In this document: piece after piece, positions 34,287-43,128 of the stretch
Position numbering within the stretch: the stretch's first letter is position 1
Layout of the letters: the number at the start of each line of letters is the position of its first letter
NCBI RefSeq assembly: GCF_021728295.1
Contig: NZ_JAKJXE010000008.1
Span: forward strand, 248,001 to 312,000
DNA: 64,000 nt
Direction: 5' to 3'
From: Pseudomonas petrae
GTDB lineage: Bacteria; Pseudomonadota; Gammaproteobacteria; Pseudomonadales; Pseudomonadaceae
The notes under the pieces: model-generated
Told to the model about the DNA's origin: nothing
The model's database searches: none
Seen by the model: only the letters and a program-made list of their open reading frames with translations
Made by a program: the position numbers and the translations under genes

Positions 34287-35264
34287 ATGCAACTCGGGAT
34301 TGTTGGACTAGGCCGCATGGGCGGCAACATCGCACGTCGACTGATGCTCAATGGCCACACGACTGTGGTCTATGATCGCGATGAGAAGTCTCGTACCGTG
34401 CTCGCCAACGAAGGTTCGACGCCAGCCCATGACCTCGCGTCACTGGTTTCGGCACTGGAAAAACCGCGAGCCGTCTGGGTGATGTTGCCTGCTGGCGCTC
34501 CAACCGAAGACACCATCAGCGAGCTGGCCACGCTGCTCGATGACGACGACGTGATCATCGACGGCGGCAACACCTTCTATAAGGACGACATACGTCGCTC
34601 CCTGGCGTTGAAAGACAAAAACCTGCACTACGTCGATGTCGGCACCTCCGGCGGCGTCTGGGGTCTGGAACGCGGCTACTGCATGATGATCGGCGGCGAA
34701 ACCGACGTTGTCACTCGCCTCGACCCGATCTTCAAGACCCTGGCCCCAGGGATCGGCGAAATTCCGCGCACCAAGGACCGTTCCAAAGACGCCGATCCGC
34801 GTGCCGAGCACGGTTACATCCACGCCGGCCCGCCGGGCGCAGGCCATTTCGTCAAGATGATCCACAACGGCATTGAGTACGGCATGATGCAGGCCTTCGC
34901 CGAAGGCTTCGACATCCTCAAGACCAAGAATTCGGAAAACCTCCCGGTTGAACAGCGCTTCGACCTGAACCTGGGCGACATCGCCGAAGTCTGGCGTCGC
35001 GGCAGCGTGGTGTCCTCCTGGCTGCTGGACCTGACCGCCGACGCGCTGGCCACCGACCCACAGCTCAACGCCTATTCCGGCTCCGTGGCCGACAGCGGTG
35101 AAGGCCGCTGGACCATCGAAGCTGCCATGGAGCAGGCGGTGCCGGTTCCGGTACTGTCCACTTCACTGTTCGCCCGCTTCCGCTCCCGTCAACAAAGCAC
35201 GTACGGCGACAAGATGCTGTCCGCCATGCGTTTCGGATTCGGTGGTCATAAGGAACCAAAATAA
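34287..35264 (+). CDS. gnd: 6-phosphogluconate dehydrogenase, decarboxylating (short type)
   Basis: Oxidises 6-phosphogluconate to ribulose 5-phosphate and CO2. 325 residues, the short YqeC/GntZ-type form, often NAD-preferring. The dinucleotide fold is LGIVGLGRMGGN at the N-terminus. Substrate motifs are IIDGGNTFYKDD, VDVGTSGGVWGLERGYCMMIGG and GAGHFVKMIHNGIEYG. AAGGAG lies 9 nt before the chosen ATG. The stop overlaps the zwf start by 1 nt (TAATG). Together with zwf it gives an oxidative pentose phosphate branch, notable in Pseudomonas, which chiefly use the Entner-Doudoroff route. Confidence 0.94.
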   Translation: MQLGIVGLGRMGGNIARRLMLNGHTTVVYDRDEKSRTVLANEGSTPAHDLASLVSALEKPRAVWVMLPAGAPTEDTISELATLLDDDDVIIDGGNTFYKDDIRRSLALKDKNLHYVDVGTSGGVWGLERGYCMMIGGETDVVTRLDPIFKTLAPGIGEIPRTKDRSKDADPRAEHGYIHAGPPGAGHFVKMIHNGIEYGMMQAFAEGFDILKTKNSENLPVEQRFDLNLGDIAEVWRRGSVVSSWLLDLTADALATDPQLNAYSGSVADSGEGRWTIEAAMEQAVPVPVLSTSLFARFRSRQQSTYGDKMLSAMRFGFGGHKEPK

Positions 35265-36787
35265 TGGGCTTATCCCGCAGCAAGCAGAATGCGCCGGTCG
35301 CTCCGGCGACCACGCTGTTCCTCTTCGGCGCCCATGGTGATCTGGTCAAGCGGCTGCTGATGCCGGCCCTCTACAACCTGTTTCGCGACGGGTTGGTGGG
35401 CGAGGACCTGCACATCGTCGGCGTTGACCACAACACCGTCAGCGATGCCGATTTCGCCAAAAAGCTCGAGGATTTCATTCGTCAGGAGGCGGCCAGCAAG
35501 GTCGCTCAGGGCGGCGAAGAGCCTCTGGACCCGGCGTTGTGGGGCAGCCTGTCGAAGCGCATTACCTACATCACCGGTGATTTTCTCGACGATTCCACGT
35601 ACGCGGACATCGACGCGAAGATCAAGAGCACGGGCACCCGCAACGCTGTGTTCTACCTGGCGACCGCGCCGCGTTTCTTCAGCGAAGTGACGCAGCGTCT
35701 GGGCTCTTCCGGGCTGATGGGCGAAGATGACGAGAGCTTCCGTCGCGTGGTGATCGAGAAGCCGTTCGGCCACGACCTGCCCAGTGCTGTGGCGTTGAAC
35801 AACTGCTTGCTGAAGGTCATGAGCGAGAAACAGATCTACCGGATCGACCATTACCTGGGCAAGGAAACGGTGCAGAACATTCTGGTCAGCCGCTTCTCCA
35901 ACGGTCTGTTCGAGTCGTTCTGGAACAACCACTACATCGATCACGTGCAGATCACCGCGGCCGAAACCGTGGGCGTCGAAACCCGTGGCAGTTTCTATGA
36001 AACCACCGGCGCGCTGCGGGACATGGTGCCCAATCACCTGTTCCAGCTGCTGGCAATGGTGGCGATGGAGCCGCCCGCTGCATTCGGCGCCGATGCCGTT
36101 CGTGGCGAAAAGGCCAAGGTGGTCGGCGCAATCCGGCCCTGGTCGGAAATGGAAGCGCTGGCCAATTCGGTGCGCGGTCAGTATTCCGAAAGCAGCATCG
36201 ACGGCAAGCCCGTCACCGGATACCGCGAGGAAGACCGCGTCGATCCCGAGAGCAACACGGAGACCTACGTCGCCCTCAAAGTGATGATCGATAACTGGCG
36301 CTGGATGGGCGTGCCGTTCTACCTGCGCACCGGCAAGCGCATGAGCGTGCGCGACACCGAGATCGCCATCTGCTTCAAGCCCGCGCCGTATGCGCAGTTC
36401 CGTGACACCGATGTCGACCGCCCCGCGCCGAACTTTCTGAAGATCCAGATTCAGCCCGACGAAGGCATGTGGTTCGATCTGCAAGCCAAGAAGCCCGGCC
36501 CGACCCTGGACATGCAGACCATCGAGATGGGTTTCGCCTACAAGGACTTCTTCGAGATGCAGCCGTCGACGGGGTACGAAACCCTGATCTACGACTGCCT
36601 GACCGGCGACCAGACCCTGTTCCAGCGTGCCGACAACATCGAAAACGGCTGGCGTGCGGTGCAGCCGTTCATCGATGCCTGGGCCAAGGATCCGCAAGTG
36701 GAGCTGTACCACGCAGGCGAAGATGGGCCGTCGGCGGCCGATGAGTTGCTGGCGCGAGACGGCCGCACATGGCAGCGCCTGGGATGA
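35264..36787 (+). CDS. zwf: Glucose-6-phosphate dehydrogenase
   Basis: Makes 6-phosphogluconolactone and NADPH from glucose 6-phosphate. 507 residues. The nucleotide motif is LFGAHGDLVKR (21-31), with His in place of the common Ser. The active-site peptide RIDHYLGK is at 193-200, and EKPFGHD precedes it. It is coupled to gnd by a 1 nt overlap and to the HAD phosphatase gene by ATGA. The usual companions pgl and eda are not here, so this is probably a second zwf locus of the genome, separate from the Entner-Doudoroff cluster. Confidence 0.96.
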   Translation: MGLSRSKQNAPVAPATTLFLFGAHGDLVKRLLMPALYNLFRDGLVGEDLHIVGVDHNTVSDADFAKKLEDFIRQEAASKVAQGGEEPLDPALWGSLSKRITYITGDFLDDSTYADIDAKIKSTGTRNAVFYLATAPRFFSEVTQRLGSSGLMGEDDESFRRVVIEKPFGHDLPSAVALNNCLLKVMSEKQIYRIDHYLGKETVQNILVSRFSNGLFESFWNNHYIDHVQITAAETVGVETRGSFYETTGALRDMVPNHLFQLLAMVAMEPPAAFGADAVRGEKAKVVGAIRPWSEMEALANSVRGQYSESSIDGKPVTGYREEDRVDPESNTETYVALKVMIDNWRWMGVPFYLRTGKRMSVRDTEIAICFKPAPYAQFRDTDVDRPAPNFLKIQIQPDEGMWFDLQAKKPGPTLDMQTIEMGFAYKDFFEMQPSTGYETLIYDCLTGDQTLFQRADNIENGWRAVQPFIDAWAKDPQVELYHAGEDGPSAADELLARDGRTWQRLG

Positions 36788-37602
36788 GTGACGTTTCGCA
36801 GTCCCTCATCCAGTTCATGTTGTCCGACATTGACGGCACGCTGCTGCACCCCGATCACAGCCTGAGCCAGGCCAACATCGACGCCGTGCGCAAGCTGCAG
36901 GAGGCCGGTATTTATTTCTCGGTCGCCAGCAGCCGTCCGCCGCGTGCCATGCGTCAGCAGATCGAAGCCCTGGGCATCAAGCTGCCGACCGTGGCGTTCA
37001 ACGGCGCCAACATCATCAACCCTGACGGCAGCCTGTTGAAGGCCCACCGCATTGAGGCCGCAGCGGCGCGCACCAGCCTTGAGCTGTTCGCCAGCGAGGC
37101 GGTGGCGGTCTGGGTCTTTGCCGATGACCAGTGGCTGCTGCTCAATCCCGAAGGGGATTACGTCGAGCATGAGCGCAACACCCTGGGCTACGACTTCGTT
37201 CAGGTCGACAGCTTCGACGACTACCTGGACCGCATCGACAAGATCGTCGCGGCGAGCAAGGACTTCGAGCTGCTCAAGCGCCTCGAGGCCAAGCTCAACC
37301 CGCTGATCGCCGAGTCTGCGTTGGCAGCGCGTTCACAATCCTATTACCTGGACGTTACCGCGCTGGACGCCAACAAGGGCACTGCCCTCGAGACGCTGGC
37401 CGATGCGTTGGGCGTGCCGCTGGCTCACACCGCAGCGATTGGCGATGCAGGCAACGACGTGGCGATGTTCCTCCGCGCCGGGCTGTCGATTGCGATGGGG
37501 CAGGCCGAGGTGGGCGTCAAAACCCAAGCCAACTACGTCACCGACAGCAATGCCGATGACGGGCTGGCCAGGGCCATCGAGCGCTACATCCTGCCCCGTT
37601 GA
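36784..37602 (+). CDS. HAD-superfamily phosphatase, Cof type
   Basis: 272 residues, cytoplasmic. Motif I is LSDIDGTLL (Asp15 nucleophile, Asp17), motif II VASSRPP, and motif IV GDAGNDVAMF, with a C2-type cap between. Members dephosphorylate sugar phosphates and related small molecules. Its ATG overlaps the zwf stop by 4 nt. It holds the place in which a lactonase (pgl) usually follows zwf; an effect on a sugar phosphate of this pathway is likely but not shown. Confidence 0.9.
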   Translation: MSDVSQSLIQFMLSDIDGTLLHPDHSLSQANIDAVRKLQEAGIYFSVASSRPPRAMRQQIEALGIKLPTVAFNGANIINPDGSLLKAHRIEAAAARTSLELFASEAVAVWVFADDQWLLLNPEGDYVEHERNTLGYDFVQVDSFDDYLDRIDKIVAASKDFELLKRLEAKLNPLIAESALAARSQSYYLDVTALDANKGTALETLADALGVPLAHTAAIGDAGNDVAMFLRAGLSIAMGQAEVGVKTQANYVTDSNADDGLARAIERYILPR

Positions 37603-37699
37603 TTCGGGGCGGCGGTTGCGCTGCTACTCATGGGTACAGCTACTCAAGGGCGCGGCGCACAACAAGATTAAAGTGCTAACCAAGAGGGATAACCGCCCG

Positions 37700-39502
37700 A
37701 TGGCTGTATTGATCGAAGATTACGCGCTGCTCGGCAACTGCCGGACCGCAGCGCTGGTGGCCCGCGACGGGTCGCTGGACTGGTTGTGTTTCCCGCGCTT
37801 TGATGCGCCGGCCTGTTTCGCCGCGCTACTCGGCGACAGCAACAACGGGCGCTGGAAGCTGGCCCCGGTTGACGGCAGTGCTCAATCGCGCCGCCGTTAT
37901 CGCGACGGCACACTGATTCTCGAAACCCTCTTCACCACCGACACCGGACAGGCGCTGGTCATCGACTTCATGCCCATGGAGATCGACAGCAGCGTGGTGC
38001 GCATCGTCGTCGGCGTGGAAGGGCGCGTCGATTTCTCGATGGATCTGGCGATCCGCTTTGACTACGGCAGCACCGTGCCGTGGGTCGAGAAGCGCGATCC
38101 GCACACCATGACCGCGGTTGCCGGCCCAGACATGCTGGTGCTGCGCACGCCTGCCGAACTGCACCCGATGGACCATCACACCGAGAGCCTGTTCAGCGTT
38201 GAAGTCGGTCAACGGCTGGGTTTCGCGCTGTCCTGGCAGGTCTCCCACGAGCCGGTGCGTGCAGGGTTCGACGTGGAAGTGGCGCTGCAGCAGACGGAAA
38301 CGTTCTGGCGTGACTTTTCCGGACGCTGTCCGGATGTCGGCCCCTGGACGGATCAGGTCAAGCGTTCGCTGATTACCCTCAAGGCCATGACCTATGCGCC
38401 GACCGGCGGGATCGTCGCGGCGGTGACCACGTCGCTGCCCGAGCAGTTGGGCGGCGAGCGCAACTGGGATTACCGCTTCTGCTGGTTGCGCGATGCGACC
38501 ATGACCCTGCTCGCGTTCATGAACCTGGGCTACTTCGAAGAAGCGACCGCGTGGCGCAACTGGCTGCTGCGTTCCATCGCCGGCAACCCTGATCAGGTGC
38601 AGATCATGTACGGCCTGGCGGGCGAGCGGCGCTTGCTGGAGTATGAGTTGCCATGGCTGGCCGGCTACGAGCACTCGCGTCCCGTGCGGGTCGGCAATGG
38701 TGCGGCCGGTCAGGTGCAGCTGGACGTGTACGGCGAAGTCGCCGACGCCATGACCCAGGCGCTTAAAAACGGTTTGCCGGCGCTGCCGCGTAGCACAGAA
38801 ATCCAGAAAGTGATCATGCCGTTTCTGGAAAACGTCTGGCATCAGCCGGACGCCGGCATCTGGGAAATCCGTTCGGCGCCACGGCATTTCACCCATTCCA
38901 AAGTCATGGCGTGGGTGTCATTCGACCGCAATGCGGGGGTGTTGGCCAAGAGCGGTGACGCGGAAGACCGCGAGCGGGGACGGCATTACCGGGAAGTCGC
39001 CGACCAGATTCACGCCGACGTCTGCGCTAACGGTTACGACGCAGCACTGGGCAGCTTCGTGCAGACCTATGGCGGCCAGGAACTGGACGCCAGCCTCTTG
39101 CAGATTGCGCTCACCGGCTTCCTCCCCGTCGACGACCCGCGCGTCACCGGCACCGTTACACGGATTGAACAGTCGCTGATGAAAGACGGCCTGCTGCTGC
39201 GCTACGACAGCGAACGCAGCACCGATGGCGTATCGGGCAGCGAAGGGACATTCCTGGTGTGTTCGTTCTGGCTCGCCGACGTCTACGTGCTGCAAGGCCG
39301 CGACGAAGAAGCCCAAATCCTCTTCGAACGCCTGTGCGGTCTGTGCAACGACGTCGGCCTCCTCGCCGAACAATACGACCCTCAGCAAAACCGCATGCTC
39401 GGCAACTTCCCCCAGGCGTTCAGCCACATTGGCATCATCAACACAGCGCTGAACCTGCACCGCGTCATCTGCCCCGTAAAAAGCCGCGCGGCTGCTCGGT
39501 AA
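37700..39502 (+). CDS. GH15 family glucoamylase/trehalase-like hydrolase
   Basis: 600 residues without signal peptide, so cytoplasmic. N-terminal beta domain starting with EDYALLGNCRTAALVARDGSL, then the (alpha/alpha)6 barrel with GGERNWDYRFCWLRDATMTL (substrate and acid region) and a late VSGSEGTFLVCSFWLADV that carries the second catalytic Glu. GH15 proteins of this length from other bacteria include trehalases and glucoamylases; sequence alone does not decide. GAGGGAT lies about 12 nt before the ATG. It is 97 bp after the HAD gene. Releasing glucose here would feed the adjacent zwf branch after phosphorylation. Confidence 0.9.
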   Translation: MAVLIEDYALLGNCRTAALVARDGSLDWLCFPRFDAPACFAALLGDSNNGRWKLAPVDGSAQSRRRYRDGTLILETLFTTDTGQALVIDFMPMEIDSSVVRIVVGVEGRVDFSMDLAIRFDYGSTVPWVEKRDPHTMTAVAGPDMLVLRTPAELHPMDHHTESLFSVEVGQRLGFALSWQVSHEPVRAGFDVEVALQQTETFWRDFSGRCPDVGPWTDQVKRSLITLKAMTYAPTGGIVAAVTTSLPEQLGGERNWDYRFCWLRDATMTLLAFMNLGYFEEATAWRNWLLRSIAGNPDQVQIMYGLAGERRLLEYELPWLAGYEHSRPVRVGNGAAGQVQLDVYGEVADAMTQALKNGLPALPRSTEIQKVIMPFLENVWHQPDAGIWEIRSAPRHFTHSKVMAWVSFDRNAGVLAKSGDAEDRERGRHYREVADQIHADVCANGYDAALGSFVQTYGGQELDASLLQIALTGFLPVDDPRVTGTVTRIEQSLMKDGLLLRYDSERSTDGVSGSEGTFLVCSFWLADVYVLQGRDEEAQILFERLCGLCNDVGLLAEQYDPQQNRMLGNFPQAFSHIGIINTALNLHRVICPVKSRAAAR

Positions 39503-39585
39503 TAGTGGGGCAGGGCGCTAGCCGATGTCGGTGATGGGGGATTGGTATTGCGTTATGGCGCGAGAATGGAGGTGCTCACACGGGC

Positions 39586-39819
39586 CTCTTCCCGGCTGAA
39601 GCCGGTCCCACTAGAACACCGCGTGCAGTCAGTTCAGTCCGGTATGGACGCGGAGCGTCCGGGGATGCATACCCACGCGGAGCGTGGGCACGATCAAATG
39701 AGGGGTCGGTTTGCGTTATGCCGCGAGATTGAATGTGCTCACGCCAGCCTCTTCCCGGCTAAAGCCTGTCCCACTAAAAACACCGCGAACAGCCTGTAGG
39801 ACCGGCTTCAGCCGGGAAG
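39586..39819. repeat. Mixed repeat island: three REPs and one GCGGAGCG element
   Basis: REPs of the CCGGCTTTAGCCGG family are at 39586-39612, 39748-39774 (both inverted) and 39795-39819 (forward). Between them, 39647-39691 has GACGCGGAGCGTC and CCCACGCGGAGCGTGGG, a second palindromic family also seen at 55.03-55.16 kb. No gene is credible here. Confidence 0.8.
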
Positions 39820-39887
39820 CCTTTGATCGGCTTTTGATCTTGATCTCGCTTTTGATCTCCAAACACAAGAGGCCATTCACCGCCAAA

Positions 39888-40075
39888 CGCGACTTGGGTG
39901 CAGGCTGAACGCAGGTCTCGCGCAGTGGGACGAGCCGCATGGATGCGGCGAGAGCGCCGTCAGGACATGGATGTCCGTTCGGCGCGGGCCCACGGAGCGA
40001 GACCGGAGTGAAGGAACCCTGAGGAACGAAGGGCCCAACCGAGAGCAAGCACCCTTGGTTACTTGGGGTGCTTTT
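39888..40075 (+). ncRNA. Candidate structured RNA repeat with RsmA/CsrA-type loops, copy 1
   Basis: Predicted fold: stem GGTCTCGC (39914-39921) with GCGAGACC (39997-40004), then GTGGG with CCCAC, enclosing hairpin 2 (GCCGC-ATGGAT-GCGGC, 39934-39949) and hairpin 3 (GCGCCG...GGAC-ATGGAT-GTCC...CGGCGC, 39954-39985). Both loops are CATGGATG, matching the CANGGANG motif bound by RsmA/CsrA. Further GGA triplets lie in the internal loop (39994) and after the stem. It ends with a terminator-like hairpin, AAGCACCC/GGGTGCTT plus TT (40047-40075). Copies 2 and 3 are at 54.6 and 55.3 kb. Transcription is inferred, not seen. A DNA-level repeat without RNA function is the alternative. Confidence 0.45.
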
Positions 40076-40153
40076 CCAAGTAACTCGCCGAAGGCGAAAC
40101 CCGAGGCCGTTAGGCCGACGCTTTTGATCTTGATCTTTAGATCTACAGCCTAA

Positions 40154-40837
40154 TCACCGCGCCTTCCGAAACGTAAAATTAATCCGCTGCTCCCCCAACT
40201 GCGGATGCTCCCCCTGACGAACCGGCATCACCCCATGAAAGCGCAGCCGATCAACCCCGCCCCACACCACCACATCCCCATGAAATAACGGCACCCGCTG
40301 AGTCGGATCACGGCGCTCATCCCCGCCAAACAAAAACATCGCCGGCAACCCCAGCGACACCGACACCACCGGCCACTCCAAACCGCGCTCATCCTTATCC
40401 TGATGAAGCGACATCTTGGCCCCGGGGATGTAACGATTGATCAGACACGCATCAGGCACGAACGCGGCAAACCCCGCCGCCGAAGCCGCCGCCACCGCCA
40501 GCTCCATGAACACCCCGGGCATCGCCGGCCATGGCTGACCCGTGAGGGGATTGATCGGAGAATATTTATAGCCACTTCGGTCAGTGATCCAACCGAACTC
40601 CCCGCAACTGCTCAGGGCCACCGACATCGTATAACCACCGGGCGTGACCATGTTGCGGAACGGCGCCTGCGTCAGAACCGACTCCAGCGCAGGCAGCAAT
40701 TGCTCGATGAAGGGCAGGGCGAAGCCGCGAAACACAAACGACTCCGGCCCGATCTGCTCCTGTGAAGGCAGTTGCGGCGTATCCTCCGCGAACAGATCAA
40801 ACGTCGCCGGCGTCGTGCCTTTGCGCTGCATCGCCAT
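40154..40837 (-). CDS. alkB: DNA oxidative demethylase AlkB
   Basis: Fe(II)/2-oxoglutarate dioxygenase that removes methyl groups from 1-methyladenine and 3-methylcytosine in DNA or RNA. 227 residues. Iron ligands are in LHQDKDE (HxD) and RFHGVMP (His); the 2-oxoglutarate Arg is in QRINFTFRKAR at the C-terminus. The nucleotide-recognition lid has YKYSPINPLTGQPWPAMP. GGGGAAG precedes the start. It lies alone after a repeat, not next to ada. Confidence 0.93.
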   Translation of the reverse strand: MAMQRKGTTPATFDLFAEDTPQLPSQEQIGPESFVFRGFALPFIEQLLPALESVLTQAPFRNMVTPGGYTMSVALSSCGEFGWITDRSGYKYSPINPLTGQPWPAMPGVFMELAVAAASAAGFAAFVPDACLINRYIPGAKMSLHQDKDERGLEWPVVSVSLGLPAMFLFGGDERRDPTQRVPLFHGDVVVWGGVDRLRFHGVMPVRQGEHPQLGEQRINFTFRKAR

Positions 40838-40861
40838 GGGCTTCCCCGGTTCAGACCTCGT

Positions 40862-41041
40862 CTACAGCGCTTTGCTGACCTTCACATCGCTGATGACATC
40901 GTCACCGTCGGCGTGCATCTTCTGCAGGGCTGCCAGCGCTTCATCGGGGGAAGGCGACTGCAGCAGGGCAAACTCGAAACGACGTTCACCGTTGAGCTTG
41001 TAGCTGATGGCATATTTGACGACGGGGGCAGCGGTGCTCAC
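40862..41041 (-). CDS. Small conserved protein, GTG start (59 aa)
   Basis: 59 residues starting at a GTG that has AAGGAG 6 nt before it; the longer frame upstream (cysteine-rich) is not supported. The sequence has a short strand VKYAISYKLNGERRFEFALL and a helix SPDEALAALQKMHADG. I do not recognise the family. It ends 24 bp before alkB starts and is on the same strand. Confidence 0.6.
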   Translation of the reverse strand: MSTAAPVVKYAISYKLNGERRFEFALLQSPSPDEALAALQKMHADGDDVISDVKVSKAL

Positions 41042-41121
41042 ATTTGACTCCTTGGAAAAGCTGACCGGATGTTCGCAAAAAAAACACAAAGATTTCACGC
41101 CATCCGGTGTTCAATGGTGCG

Positions 41122-41427
41122 TCAGCTCAGGCGCGAGGACGAGCGGCGGACAATTTTGATCGAATGGGTGAAAGCGGTTTTGCGCCCACCGTTGCTGTCC
41201 AGTTTGCGGCCAGCAGTGTCGATGGTGATGTTCCAGAAGCCGGTGCTGGGCACCGCGATCTTGGCAGGGAAACGGTCGAATGCGCCGCCGTGGTAGGTGT
41301 GACGGCCGCCGTTTTTGAAGCTGCGGAAGTTGGCATCACTCATCAGGCGTATGTTGCAAAGCTGGGAGCACTCGATGACGACCACGTCGTCTTCGTTGAG
41401 GTGCTCGCGCTGGTGAACGAATTTCAT
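41122..41427 (-). CDS. DUF1883 protein, copy A
   Basis: 101 residues, the DUF1883 length. The core NIRLMSDANFRSFKNGGRHT and GGAFDRFPAKIAVPSTGFWN is nearly identical to the protein at 50177; the two differ mostly after residue 70, before the shared HSIKIVRR. GGAG lies upstream of the ATG. Function is unknown; in related contexts DUF1883 domains occur with TIR domains, but none is fused here. It is divergent from the lipoprotein gene at 41631. Confidence 0.85.
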   Translation of the reverse strand: MKFVHQREHLNEDDVVVIECSQLCNIRLMSDANFRSFKNGGRHTYHGGAFDRFPAKIAVPSTGFWNITIDTAGRKLDSNGGRKTAFTHSIKIVRRSSSRLS

Positions 41428-41630
41428 GGGTGTCTCCGGAGACAGCGTTCTCGAAAACCCGAAACGATAGCACGACGAGCCTGGGCATTGATCATTCCGG
41501 CGGGTTTTATTGCGCTGTCCTCAGCCCGAATCGGCGCAGCGCTGACCGCCAGGCTGGCAGTTAAAAAAGCAGACGCGCGGGATTTAATCCGGGTCAGGCT
41601 TGTCGTAAGCACCTTTACTGGAGGGATTGT

Positions 41631-41987
41631 ATGAAATTGGCGGTTGTTATTCTGGCCCTGGCGATGACCGGTTGCGCCACAGTCACGGACATCGAACACA
41701 CCCCGGCGACCATGAGCGTCATGTCCGGCAAGTCGCCGAAGGATTATGCCGCGTGCTTTGTCGGACGCATCTCGGACAGCCGCAAGCCGCCGCAGATCGA
41801 GCCGCGCCATGAGGGGTTGCGTATCATCGTTCCACAGAAGCTCTTGAGCAGTGACCCTGCTGCCATCGTCGACATCGAAACCCGCTCCAGCGGCAGCTCG
41901 ATCAAGCTGTTCGAGCGCATGTCGAACAATCCGCTGCGGCCCAAAGACGTGCAGCACGCCGTGACGGCCTGCATCTCGGGCGAGTGA
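41631..41987 (+). CDS. Small lipoprotein, paralogue of the 3.1 kb lipoprotein
   Basis: 118 residues with a lipobox MTGC (Cys15). The mature part has SPKDYAAC, the strand LRIIVP, KLFERMSN and a final AVTACISGE, the same order of features as in the lipoprotein at 3123. Two conserved cysteines may be linked. GGAGG lies before the ATG. No function is recognised; localisation in the outer membrane is inferred from the signal. Confidence 0.82.
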   Translation: MKLAVVILALAMTGCATVTDIEHTPATMSVMSGKSPKDYAACFVGRISDSRKPPQIEPRHEGLRIIVPQKLLSSDPAAIVDIETRSSGSSIKLFERMSNNPLRPKDVQHAVTACISGE

Positions 41988-42033
41988 AGCGGTTATAGAG
42001 TGACGCGGTTCAGGGGCTAAACGGGTATAAGCG

Positions 42034-42315
42034 TTATTTGCAGACCACCAGCACTGTGCGGTTTTTATAATTGCCGACATCTACGCCCAGGGTCTTGTCA
42101 TCTTCCTTGGGTTGCGGCGTGCCGTTGGTGCTGACGATGTTGTAGCCGGTGCCCGCGCAGGAGGCGTCAGCCTTTTCGTAGCAGGCGGCCCAGGACATGG
42201 CTTCGCCGGAGCAGTCGATGCTCAGTGCCTGCTTGCCGTCTTTGAGATAGGTGTTCTGCGCAGTCGCGCAGCCGGTCAAGCTCAGTACAGCAATGACGGA
42301 TAAGATCTTGATCAT
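42034..42315 (-). CDS. Small lipoprotein, function unknown
   Basis: 93 residues; lipobox LTGC (Cys16). The mature part has four cysteines (IDCSG, AACYEK, ASCAG and the C-terminal VVCK), likely as two disulfides, and a GYNIVSTNGTPQP segment. This pattern recalls small cell-envelope lipoproteins, but I assign no family. It is convergent with the lipoprotein gene at 41631. The ribosome site is weak. Confidence 0.8.
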   Translation of the reverse strand: MIKILSVIAVLSLTGCATAQNTYLKDGKQALSIDCSGEAMSWAACYEKADASCAGTGYNIVSTNGTPQPKEDDKTLGVDVGNYKNRTVLVVCK

Positions 42316-42518
42316 GGTGGAATGCTTCGCGATGAGGGCTGGTGTGGAGTGTGCTGCGTTGATATTGCTAGTCTCAGACTTGGGCCGGGTGCCATCGTTC
42401 CGGCATCACCCGACATTTTTTGCAGGACGCACGCTTTGATTTAAACGCACCTGCGCGCCAGCTTTTTTTAACACCCGCCCGGGCCATGCCCCGTTGCAGA
42501 ACTGGCCGGGCGAGGTCA

Positions 42519-42704
42519 TCAATCTTTCTTGTCAGCCCGGCGACGCGGGGCCGGTGTGTCCTCGAACACGGCCGCGACTTCAATGGCGCTGCTTTCGCTG
42601 GAGAACGGCCCTGCAACGGCCTCGCCATCGTGGCCCACCAGCCACCATTGGCCGTCCTGGAGCTTTTGGATCAGGTAACCGTTCACGCTTTTGACTTCAG
42701 ACAT
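42519..42704 (-). CDS. Small hypothetical protein (61 aa)
   Basis: 61 residues. The region YLIQKLQDGQWWLVGHDGE has a patterned beta-strand, and the tail is basic (RRRADKKD). A weak GAG site precedes the ATG. No domain is recognised. Codon use is Pseudomonas-like. Confidence 0.55.
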   Translation of the reverse strand: MSEVKSVNGYLIQKLQDGQWWLVGHDGEAVAGPFSSESSAIEVAAVFEDTPAPRRRADKKD

Positions 42705-43128
42705 CGACTCATCTCGATCAGTGATTCAGGCGCCCATGATAATGGGCAAATGGCAAAGGGCAATCGCACAATTTTCCGCGAGCGCTGGCAGATTCCCATG
42801 CGCGCTGGCGAACATTTCCCCCCGCAGGCCGGCGAACAGGGCTACGCTTGCGAGGGTCAACGAACGGCGGTTACGCGGCGCTGGATGCCCTCGTACGATG
42901 GACAGCATGGAATTCCAATAATCAGTGGGTGAAGCGTGGCAAGGTCGCGGCAGGCAACCGCCTGTTCGAGAACGGCAACGTTCCGGACAATTCAGCGGAG
43001 CGGATTGGGGAACTATCTGCTTCAGCGTTCCTCTACCTAGGCAGCGAACGGCCAGTGGCGGGCATTGTAAGGTTATCGCCGCCTCATTAGACTGCGCCGC
43101 AACACCCCCAGCCTCATCAAGGATTTAT
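42705..43128. other. Leader region of galU, no gene seen
   Basis: About 420 bp. TTGTAA followed after about 18 nt by TTAGAC, roughly 35-60 nt before galU, could be its promoter. Several short open frames show no coding pattern or ribosome site. Confidence 0.35.
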
